This document shows positions 5,139 through 10,768 of a stretch of DNA of 13,062 nucleotides, piece by piece. Position 1 is the stretch's first letter. The number at the start of each line of letters is the position of its first letter. A program made the translations under genes and the position numbers. The notes under the pieces are model-generated. The model ran no database searches and was not told the DNA's origin. It saw only the letters and a program-made list of their open reading frames with translations. This DNA is from JBBRLG01 sp038231495 (lineage in GTDB: Bacteria; Planctomycetota; Planctomycetia; Gemmatales; Gemmataceae), in assembly GCA_038231495.1 (NCBI GenBank), contig JBBRLG010000165.1, positions 1 to 13,062 on the forward strand. Direction: 5' to 3'.

Positions 5139-6362
5139 TTAGCTTGCCGTGTAACTTTCCGCCTGCGCCGGCAGCCATATTTGCGTCGGGGCTTCCTCCG
5201 GCGGCGGGACGGGTTCGCGGACCGCCACCTTCGTCAGGGTCGCGTCGGCGACCCGCGCGGGCACCGCAAGATAGAAAACGTAGCCGATCAGGCCGGTCGT
5301 CCATTCCAGCACGCGCTGGACGAGTGAAGCCAGCACGCCGTTGGCCATCGACCCCGGACCGGTGAACCAGACGTAGAGGACGCCGAAGCCGTATTCGCTG
5401 ATGCCCGCGCCGCCCGGAAAGCCCGGCACCGCGCGGATGATCAGGCCGATCGGCACCAGGATGAAGTGTTGCTGCAAGGTCGGCATCGGCCCCATTTCCG
5501 TCGACCATAGGGTATACGCACAGCAGTAGAACGCCGTGACGAAGATGCCGAAGCCGATCCACGAGAGCACGAGTGTCAGGAGGACGCTGAGCTGCTGGCA
5601 GCGGTACAGCCACACGGCCCGCCAGAACTCCGCCGCCGAGCCGCCGACCTTCGGCAACCGCGTCAGCCGCCGGGCGAAACCCTCGGCCCGCTGGTTGGTG
5701 AGAAAGCCCATTGCGACCCAGACCACCAGCGACACCGCGAGCAAGCCGCCCGTGATCTGGATGACGAGCTTGGACTTGTCGCCGCCCTCGCCTTCGAGTT
5801 GGCCCAGAAGCCAGAACGCCGTGCCGATCATGCCGACGAACCAGAACAGCCCCCAGAGGGCGATGACGCGGTCCATGACGACCGTGGCGACCGCAACCGT
5901 CCGCCGGCTTTGTTCGCGTGCCAGCGCCGCCGCCTTGATGATGTCGCCGCCGACGGAGCCGGGCAGAAAGACGTTGAAAAAGCAGCCGATCATGCCGAGG
6001 CGAATGGCGTTCCCGAACGTCAACGGCAACCCCTGACAGCGGACGAGGAGATACCATCGGACCAGCGTGAGAAACACGCCGACTGCGAACAGCGCGAACC
6101 CACACGCCAGGTAGTCCCAGTGGACGCCTACACCGCCGGTCAAAATATGGTGTTCCCAAACGAAACTCAACCCGTGGCCGTTTTCCGGCGCCCAGTTCGA
6201 CGTGACCACGAAGGCCAGGACGCCGAAAGCGACGAGATATTTGAGGAGGTTGATCGCTAAGCGTTTGAACACAATACGGTCCTGTAACCATTGCCGGTCG
6301 GGCGCTGCCGGCGGCGGGGATGCTAGTCGGCGCACGAAACTACCTGCTCCAGTGTAGTTCAT
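5139..6362 (-). CDS. Lysylphosphatidylglycerol synthase TM-region / flippase-like membrane protein
   Basis: This protein of about 400 residues is polytopic, with roughly seven or eight hydrophobic segments. It carries the marks of the LPG_synthase_TM (UPF0104, PF03706) family: FFNVFLPGSVGGDIIKA in the central membrane segment, followed by a MDR(V/I) motif, and PGFPGGAGISEYGFG near the C-terminus. Family members are integral membrane proteins linked to lipid or lipid-linked sugar transfer or flipping. The aminoacyl-transferase domain of MprF is absent, so lysyl-PG synthesis is not implied. The start is uncertain. ATG 6362 has no ribosome binding site, GTG 6335 has GGAGCAGG upstream, and GTG 6272 has AGGA and would start right at the first hydrophobic segment. 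The C-terminal 40 residues are polar and probably cytoplasmic. The substrate cannot be told from the sequence. Confidence 0.85.
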   Translation of the reverse strand: MNYTGAGSFVRRLASPPPAAPDRQWLQDRIVFKRLAINLLKYLVAFGVLAFVVTSNWAPENGHGLSFVWEHHILTGGVGVHWDYLACGFALFAVGVFLTLVRWYLLVRCQGLPLTFGNAIRLGMIGCFFNVFLPGSVGGDIIKAAALAREQSRRTVAVATVVMDRVIALWGLFWFVGMIGTAFWLLGQLEGEGGDKSKLVIQITGGLLAVSLVVWVAMGFLTNQRAEGFARRLTRLPKVGGSAAEFWRAVWLYRCQQLSVLLTLVLSWIGFGIFVTAFYCCAYTLWSTEMGPMPTLQQHFILVPIGLIIRAVPGFPGGAGISEYGFGVLYVWFTGPGSMANGVLASLVQRVLEWTTGLIGYVFYLAVPARVADATLTKVAVREPVPPPEEAPTQIWLPAQAESYTAS

Positions 6363-6476
6363 GCGGGCCACAAAGGCGACGCGGAAGGAGGATGTTACCT
6401 AAATCGCCCGTTTTGGGAAAGGTTGAGTGCGGCTTCCTTTTGGCAGGAAGATTTCGGACGGACGGCAACGCCGGAA

Positions 6477-6505
6477 TTGACAGTACCGTGAACCTTCGCT
6501 AGTCT
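6477..6505 (+). promoter_or_regulatory. Promoter of tRNA-Ala
   Basis: A perfect TTGACA (6477-6482) is followed after exactly 17 bases by TAGTCT (6500-6505), 21 bases upstream of the mature tRNA 5' end. The -10 box matches consensus at only three positions, but the perfect -35, the spacing and the distance to the tRNA make this a good candidate. No SD-preceded reading frame separates it from the tRNA. Confidence 0.6.
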
Positions 6506-6526
6506 AATTCTGTCGGTTGAATGAGC

Positions 6527-6599
<73 letters not shown>

Positions 6600-6639
6600 C
6601 TGAGGTTTTCGAGGAAAGTAGTAGTGTGAATGAGCGCTA

Positions 6640-6759
6640 GTGAGAGCGCGGCGTAGGGGCGACGACTGGTTTGGGAATCATGGGACGGTCGCCGGGGGTG
6701 CCGCGTCGGGGGGCATTGCGGTCCACGCCACTACCCTGGCGGAAGGAGTTCTCAAAAGC
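6640..6759 (+). pseudogene. Possible remnant of an ECF sigma factor C-terminal linker
   Basis: In frame with the next gene, 40 codons from GTG 6640 read on to GTVAGGAASGGIAVHATTLA and then AEGVLKS, directly before MFLTQIK. In Gemmata-type planctomycetes I know ECF sigma factors with C-terminal extensions of the form (V/A)xxLAEGVLKAMxLTKLK followed by a membrane helix. This stretch fits that junction. The sigma-2 and sigma-4 domains are absent: the frame stops at TGA 6631 and the tRNA lies just beyond. The simplest reading is that the sigma part was lost and the downstream membrane-anchored part survived with its own start. This rests on pattern memory, not an alignment. Confidence 0.45.
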
Positions 6760-7368
6760 ATGTTCCTCACGCAAATCAAATTTACGGTCGCTGCGTTGCT
6801 GGCTCTGGGGGTCGTGGCGACCGGCATGAGTTTGCTGGCGTTCGGTCCCGGTCGTGGCCCGTCGGCCGCAGCCGCGCAACAAGGAACGAACGAGCAGTCG
6901 GGAGCACCGGCAAAAGAGCCGGCGGCGGAGCGCGAGGCCCCTGCCCCGGAGAAGGAACCGCCGACGGAACAAAAGGTTGGTTTCGCAAACCGGAAGCCGC
7001 TCAAGGCCGGCCCGAAGGACGACGAGTTAAGGAAGTTACAGATTGAGCGGTACAACGAGGCTCTGGAGGAGGCGCGATCCTTATTAGAATTGGTGCTGAG
7101 GGGAGCAAAAACCCCCAACGTGTTGTCTGATGCGCACAAGCGTATTGCCCAGTCCGGGTTGGAGGTGTATGACAAGCCGGAGGACCGCATCGCTCTCCTG
7201 ACCGACTACATTGCATCTGCGAAAGCGATGGAGCAGATTTTTAAGGCGCAGTTTGAAGCGGGACGCGTGGCGGAGACCGACATGCACCATGCCACTTACT
7301 ACCGCATCGACGCCGAGATTCAGTTGCTCAAGGCCAAGCGCGCGGCGGAGAAGCCGAAGGACAAGTAA
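6760..7368 (+). CDS. Membrane-anchored or secreted coiled-coil protein of a planctomycete paralogous family
   Basis: This 202-residue protein starts MFLTQIKFTVAALLALGVVA, a single N-terminal hydrophobic helix that would act as a signal anchor or signal peptide. A low-complexity Pro/Glu/Ala/Lys linker (about 40-85) follows. The C-terminal domain is helical (about 86-195), with YNEALEEARSLLELVL, then DKPEDRIALLTDY, KAQFEAGRVAETD and YYRIDAEIQLLKAK. The pattern of a helix, FxAGRV, and RxDAEIxLLKA recalls repeats found in many Gemmata-type proteins and the helical hairpins of TolC-like proteins. No enzymatic motif is seen. ATG 6760 is preferred because GGAAGGAG precedes it by 11 bases, although the frame is open back to 6640 and matches the tail of a sigma fusion. 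Its function is unknown; the mature domain would face the periplasm. Confidence 0.65.
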   Translation: MFLTQIKFTVAALLALGVVATGMSLLAFGPGRGPSAAAAQQGTNEQSGAPAKEPAAEREAPAPEKEPPTEQKVGFANRKPLKAGPKDDELRKLQIERYNEALEEARSLLELVLRGAKTPNVLSDAHKRIAQSGLEVYDKPEDRIALLTDYIASAKAMEQIFKAQFEAGRVAETDMHHATYYRIDAEIQLLKAKRAAEKPKDK

Positions 7369-7461
7369 GGGGTCGTATTTCCAAAGAAATCGTTGACGCC
7401 GCGTAGGTCGTTAGCCGAATTGCCCTTACGCAACAACCTCAGACCATTCGAGGCAGTAACG

Positions 7462-7485
7462 AAAATAAAGCGCCCGTTTGCCGGG
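7462..7485 (-). terminator. Weak candidate terminator after the PIN toxin gene
   Basis: On the minus strand, 4 bases past the stop of the PIN gene, a short CCCG-GCAAA-CGGG hairpin (7485-7473) is followed by CGCTTTATTTTC. The stem has only four base pairs and the T-rich tail is interrupted, so this is a tentative call. Confidence 0.3.
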
Positions 7486-7489
7486 GATG

Positions 7490-7909
7490 TTACACGGACC
7501 AATCCGCCAAGGCCAGACCAGGAATGCGGCCGAAATCGCGGTGGTTGCGCGTGAGCAGCGTTAGGTTCTTCGTTAAAGCAATGGCCGCAATTTTCAGATC
7601 CTGCGTTCCTACTCGTAAACGCGCGGCGTGTAGTTGCTGAAACTGACTCTCGCTGGCCAGGTAAAAGGGCACGAGCGGGAACAAAGTCAACATTTCGACG
7701 GCGGCCGCCAGGTGGGCGTAAGCTTTGACGCGATTGATTCCGGTGAGGCCGCGAGCCAAGGGAGCTAATCGGCCACGCAGCGTTTCCTCAATGCTAATCG
7801 GGCTAATCCCAACGGCGTCCGCGCGGTGGGCTGCGATTTGTTGCATGAGCGATGGCTGCTTGTGGTGAAAAAGGGTCAGGTGATCGGTGTCGAAGAGGAA
7901 TTGGAGCAT
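7490..7909 (-). CDS. vapC: VapC-like PIN-domain toxin (type II toxin-antitoxin)
   Basis: This 139-residue PIN-domain protein keeps the acidic active-site set. D7 lies in FLFDTDHLTLF, E41/E42 in ISPISIEETLRG, D104 in RVGTQDLKIAAIA, and the C-terminal TRNHRDFGRIPGL supplies N122 and D125. VapC-type PIN proteins are Mg2+-dependent RNases that usually cut tRNA or rRNA; which RNA is cut here cannot be told. Length and motif spacing are normal, so the toxin looks intact, unlike the other two toxin genes in the window. ATG 7909 lies inside the upstream antitoxin gene, which it overlaps by 34 bases. GGGAGG about ten bases upstream is a good ribosome binding site, so the pair should be translationally coupled. 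Confidence 0.88.
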   Translation of the reverse strand: MLQFLFDTDHLTLFHHKQPSLMQQIAAHRADAVGISPISIEETLRGRLAPLARGLTGINRVKAYAHLAAAVEMLTLFPLVPFYLASESQFQQLHAARLRVGTQDLKIAAIALTKNLTLLTRNHRDFGRIPGLALADWSV

Positions 7910-8247
7910 TCCGGACCATCCTCCCGCACTGTTCGTTCGAGGTCTTCGCGCCGGAGTCGCGCCAGTTCCTCCACAAACGCTTGTTCCAGGGGATCATTTG
8001 GGTCCAGGTGGCCGGCAAAGGTCAAAAGCGGATTTGGGGCCGGCACCTCAATCGGTACCAGCTTGCCGGAAGCGAGCCATTCGCCGAGGAGGACGCGAGC
8101 CTGCCGCACGGCTTCCGCTCGGGTCGGCGCGGTTGCCCGAAGGTCCGGCAAGCCGACGACCTGGGCGGTAAATTGTCCTTGCGGTTCCGGGCAAACCGTG
8201 ACCCATTGCTGAACCGTTCCGTTTGGACCGGTACTCGTAGCCGACAT
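7876..8247 (-). CDS. HicB-like antitoxin partner of the PIN toxin
   Basis: This 123-residue protein combines an N-terminal HicB-like half with a charged helical tail. The first half (about 15-65) reads GQFTAQVVGLPDLRATAPTR and continues into AEAVRQARVLLGEWL, the strand-strand-helix pattern of partial RNase H-like HicB antitoxins. The region PIEVPAPNPLLTFAGHLDPN is typical of small proteins that precede PIN toxins in cyanobacteria and planctomycetes. The tail (LEQAFVEELARLRREDLERT) probably binds the toxin. No separate helix-turn-helix or AbrB domain is visible, so DNA binding is unclear. ATG 8247 is chosen over upstream starts because AGGAGGAA precedes it at an ideal distance and the extra N-terminal residues look non-coding. 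The pairing is firm from the 34-base overlap; the family name is inference. Confidence 0.75.
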   Translation of the reverse strand: MSATSTGPNGTVQQWVTVCPEPQGQFTAQVVGLPDLRATAPTRAEAVRQARVLLGEWLASGKLVPIEVPAPNPLLTFAGHLDPNDPLEQAFVEELARLRREDLERTVREDGPECSNSSSTPIT

Positions 8248-8252
8248 TGGCG

Positions 8253-8276
8253 TTCCTCCTATCGTCCATTCTAACA
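8253..8276 (-). promoter_or_regulatory. Extended -10 promoter and ribosome binding site of the antitoxin-PIN operon
   Basis: On the minus strand TGT-TAGAAT (8276-8268) is an extended -10 element matching TATAAT at five of six positions. AGGAGGAA (8260-8253) and ATG 8247 follow. No -35 box is evident, as expected for an extended -10 promoter. The predicted transcript start falls only a few bases before the Shine-Dalgarno sequence, a layout also seen upstream of the DUF6941 gene. Confidence 0.45.
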
Positions 8277-8290
8277 TCACCAATGCCGGC

Positions 8291-8310
8291 TGCGCTGCTT
8301 TCGCAGCACA
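8291..8310. other. Small GAAA-tetraloop hairpin upstream of the antitoxin-PIN operon
   Basis: On the minus strand TGTGCTGC and GCAGCGCA form an 8-bp stem (one G-T pair) capped by a GAAA tetraloop. It lies between the end of the WD40 gene and the antitoxin promoter. No T-run follows, so it could be the 3' end structure of the WD40 operon mRNA or simply a stable fold of GC-rich DNA. Confidence 0.35.
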
Positions 8311-8355
8311 CATCTCCCGACAACGAATTGCAGTCGCGTCTATAAAAAGACCGCA

Positions 8356-9360
8356 TCACCCCTTCATCTCGAACACCACGATCTTGCCGTGGCCGACCGT
8401 GTACAGCGTGTCCGCCGCCTCGTTCATCGCCACGTCGTGGACGTGCATTGCCACCTTTTCCTGGCGCACGATCTTCTTGTCCTTCAGGCTCAGGAACAAC
8501 AGGAAGCCATCGCCCGCGCCGCCGGCACCCAGCAACAGGTCGCCGTCCGGTAGAAATTCCAGGTGCTCGACCAGGCCGTTGAACTTGTCGCTTTGCAATT
8601 CGTGCGTGCGCTCGGCCTTCTCCCACGCGAATACCTCGACGCGGGCCTTGCCTTCCAGGTGATCGACGTTGCCGATCTTGCCGATACCGCCCACCGCCAG
8701 CGTCTTGCCGTCCGGCGCGAACGCCACCGAGCGGACGCCGCCGATCGAGTGCCGCCGCTGCACCGGGTCCCAGGTGTAGAGGCCGGGCGCTTCCATCGTG
8801 GCGAGCGATTTGCCACTCGCCACGTCCCAGACAACGACGTGGCCCACCTTGTCGGCGGTCGCCAGGTGTTTGCCGTCGGCCGAGAAGGCGCAAGTGTAAA
8901 GCATCGACGGGAAGTGCGTCGGCGTCTCGGCTTCGTGGCCTTTCAGCTCGTGCAGCAGCTTGCCGTCCTCGGCGTTCCAGAGTCGGCACACCATGTCGTC
9001 GGCGACGCTGGCGACCGTCTTGCCGTCGCGACTGGCCGTCACGCCGCGGATCCATTTCTGGTGGGCCTCGACGGACCGGACCTGCTTGCGGTCGTCGGTG
9101 TGCCACCAGACCAGCTTGCCGTCGTAGCTGCCGGAGATCAACGTCTTACCGGCCAGGCAGACGCCGGTGACGTAGCTGCCGTGGGCGTACAACTCCTTCG
9201 GCTCGACCTTCTCCGCGGCGAGATCGACTTCGTAGACCTTGAAGTCGGAGTTGCCCAGGAAGAGGCGCGTCGAGTTCGGGACACGGGCCACCGAGAAGAA
9301 GATTCCGGGCCGGGAAATGTCCTTGATCTGCTTGAGCTTGTCGGGGTTGGGGGAAGCCAT
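8356..9360 (-). CDS. WD40 repeat protein, third gene of the DUF1549-DUF1501 operon
   Basis: This 334-residue protein is a small beta-propeller of about six or seven WD40 blades. Clear repeats include ISGSYDGKLVWWHTDD (about 75-90), ASVADDMVCRLWNAEDGK, HLATADKVGHVVVWDVASGK, VRSVAFAPDGKTLAVGG and LYTVGHGKIVVFEMKG at the end. There is no signal peptide or membrane segment, so it is probably cytoplasmic unless exported with a partner. WD40 propellers are protein-binding scaffolds. In planctomycetes they often follow DUF1549/DUF1501 pairs, but the role there is unknown. ATG 9360 is chosen because GGAGGAAAG lies directly upstream, and the longer open frame only translates the palindrome at 9374-9407. 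It is separated from the DUF1501 gene by 58 bases filled by that palindrome. Confidence 0.85.
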   Translation of the reverse strand: MASPNPDKLKQIKDISRPGIFFSVARVPNSTRLFLGNSDFKVYEVDLAAEKVEPKELYAHGSYVTGVCLAGKTLISGSYDGKLVWWHTDDRKQVRSVEAHQKWIRGVTASRDGKTVASVADDMVCRLWNAEDGKLLHELKGHEAETPTHFPSMLYTCAFSADGKHLATADKVGHVVVWDVASGKSLATMEAPGLYTWDPVQRRHSIGGVRSVAFAPDGKTLAVGGIGKIGNVDHLEGKARVEVFAWEKAERTHELQSDKFNGLVEHLEFLPDGDLLLGAGGAGDGFLLFLSLKDKKIVRQEKVAMHVHDVAMNEAADTLYTVGHGKIVVFEMKG

Positions 9361-9373
9361 GATTCTTTCCTCC

Positions 9374-9407
9374 GCCGCTTGCGGCTGAGCGCTCAGCCGC
9401 AAGCGGC
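9374..9407. repeat. 34-bp perfect palindrome abutting the WD40 ribosome binding site
   Basis: Bases 9374-9390 and 9391-9407 are perfect reverse complements with no spacer, beginning GCCGCTTGCGGCTGAGC. The outer 12 bases and the bases after the right arm match the hairpin at 4524-4570, while the tips differ. On the minus strand it follows the DUF1501 stop, and GGAGGA, the WD40 ribosome binding site, begins at its last base. It could lower or time WD40 translation, stabilise the upstream mRNA end, or be a REP-like element. Confidence 0.8.
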
Positions 9408-9418
9408 AAAATCGGGGG

Positions 9419-10732
9419 TTACGCCACCACCGCGTCAATCGGTTTAGTCCCCGGCTCGGTCAGCGGGACTGGACGCGCGCCGACGTGATAGTTCTTCTGC
9501 GGGTCGATGCCCAGCGCCTTGTAAATCGTCGCGAACAACTCGGCCGCGCCGACCTCGCCCTCGATGACCTTGTTGCCACTGGCGTCCGACTTGCCGTACA
9601 CGCTGCCGCCCTTGATGCCGCAGCCCGACAGCGTCGTGCTCCACGCCGATGCGAAGTGGTCGCGCCCCAGGCTGGCGTTGATCGACGGCGTGCGGCCAAA
9701 CTCCGCCAGCGTCACTACCAGCGTGTCTTGCAGCAGGCCGCGCTCGCCCAGGTCGTCGAGCAGCGTGGACATGACGTGATCCAGTTCCGGCACCATCTCC
9801 TGGTGCGTCTCGAAATTCTGGCCGTGGCTGTCCCACCAGGCGCGGCCGACGCGGACGAACGGCACGCCCGCTTCGACCAACCGCCGGGCGACCAACGCCT
9901 GCTCGCCGAACTGCGTCTTGCCGTAACGGTCGCGTACTTTCTGCGGCTCCTGGTCGATGTCGAACAACTTTTCGCTCGCCATCAGGCCGCGGACGCGCTG
10001 GTACGCCTCGTTGTGACTGGCAACCGTGGTTGAGTTGCGGCCTTTGGCGAACTCCTTGCTCAAGAGGTCGCGCAGGTCGGCACGCTGCTGGTGGTCCAGC
10101 TCGGAGATGTCGCCGGGCCGGCGGATGTTCTCCGGGATCATGCTCTTGTACAACTCCATCGGCGCGTAGCGCGAGCCGAGGAAACCCGCGGTGCCGGGGG
10201 CCATGCCGCGGCCTTCCGTCTGGAAGTAGAAGGAAACGTAATCGGGCACCTGGCTGTCGGCACGGCCCAGTTCGCGAGCCACCACCGCGCCGAGGTCGGG
10301 GTATTTCAGGCTCGGCTCATCGTTCCGGCCCAGCATCATCAGCTTGGCGCCGCCGCCGTGGTCGCCGTTCTTCGTGTTCAGCGAACGGATGATGCAGGTG
10401 TCCTGCATGCGCTTCGCCATCTTCGGCATCAACTCGGAGATGTGAACCCCCGGCACCGACGTGGGTATCGCGCGGAAGGGACCGCCCGTCGCCGCACCCG
10501 GCTTCGGATCCCACGTTTCCATTTGGCTCGACCCGCCGGCCAGCCACAGGAGGATGACGCGCTTCTGGCGCTTCTTGAGGTCCGTGGCGACTTCGGTCGA
10601 GGCCAGCGCGTCGAGCCGCGTCATGTCGGCCGCGAAGACCGCGGCAGTGGCGGCCGCCGCGCCCAGGAAGCCGCGCCGACTTAGCGCATGGTCGGGTGAG
10701 CCGCAGAAGGTCTTGCGTCGGGTGCCGGCCAT
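9419..10732 (-). CDS. DUF1501 family protein, Tat-exported
   Basis: This 437-residue protein starts with a twin-arginine signal (SRRGFLGAAAATAAVFAAD, residues 18-36), so it is folded in the cytoplasm and sent across the membrane by Tat. The mature part is a sulfatase/alkaline-phosphatase-like DUF1501 domain. Marks are VILLWLAGGSSQMETWDPKP (about 59-78), TKNGDHGGGAKLMM, GVPFVRVGRAWWDSHGQNF, VVTLAEFGRTPSIN and GRDHFASAWSTTL. The DHGGG, DSHGQNF and GRDHF histidines and acids probably bind metal. The reaction is unknown. ATG 10732 is chosen since GAGGAG lies about nine bases upstream, and the TTG at 10747 would place the ribosome binding site inside the gene. It follows the cytochrome-like gene by 36 bases. 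Pairing of these two families is a strong planctomycete and verrucomicrobial signature. Confidence 0.93.
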   Translation of the reverse strand: MAGTRRKTFCGSPDHALSRRGFLGAAAATAAVFAADMTRLDALASTEVATDLKKRQKRVILLWLAGGSSQMETWDPKPGAATGGPFRAIPTSVPGVHISELMPKMAKRMQDTCIIRSLNTKNGDHGGGAKLMMLGRNDEPSLKYPDLGAVVARELGRADSQVPDYVSFYFQTEGRGMAPGTAGFLGSRYAPMELYKSMIPENIRRPGDISELDHQQRADLRDLLSKEFAKGRNSTTVASHNEAYQRVRGLMASEKLFDIDQEPQKVRDRYGKTQFGEQALVARRLVEAGVPFVRVGRAWWDSHGQNFETHQEMVPELDHVMSTLLDDLGERGLLQDTLVVTLAEFGRTPSINASLGRDHFASAWSTTLSGCGIKGGSVYGKSDASGNKVIEGEVGAAELFATIYKALGIDPQKNYHVGARPVPLTEPGTKPIDAVVA

Positions 10733-10768
10733 CGTCGTGCTCCTCAAAACGGGGGCGAGGGAATCGTG

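Noticed and set aside
4546..6291. Minus-strand open frame of 581 codons across the hypothetical and membrane protein genes
   Set aside because: It is a frame-shifted shadow of two real genes on the same strand, Arg- and Gly-rich, without recognisable motifs, and it runs through the hairpin.
6433..6450. Inverted repeat CTTCC...GGAAG upstream of the tRNA
   Set aside because: A five-base arm with an eight-base loop is expected by chance, and it is not placed at a gene end.
6393..6502. Short plus-strand frame starting at ATG 6393 after GGAAGGAGG
   Set aside because: The purine run touches the ATG, leaving no proper spacing. The frame covers the tRNA promoter and shows no protein-like pattern.
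8563..9447. Plus-strand open frame of 294 codons opposite the WD40 gene
   Set aside because: It is antisense to clear WD40 repeats and its end translates the palindrome at 9374-9407.
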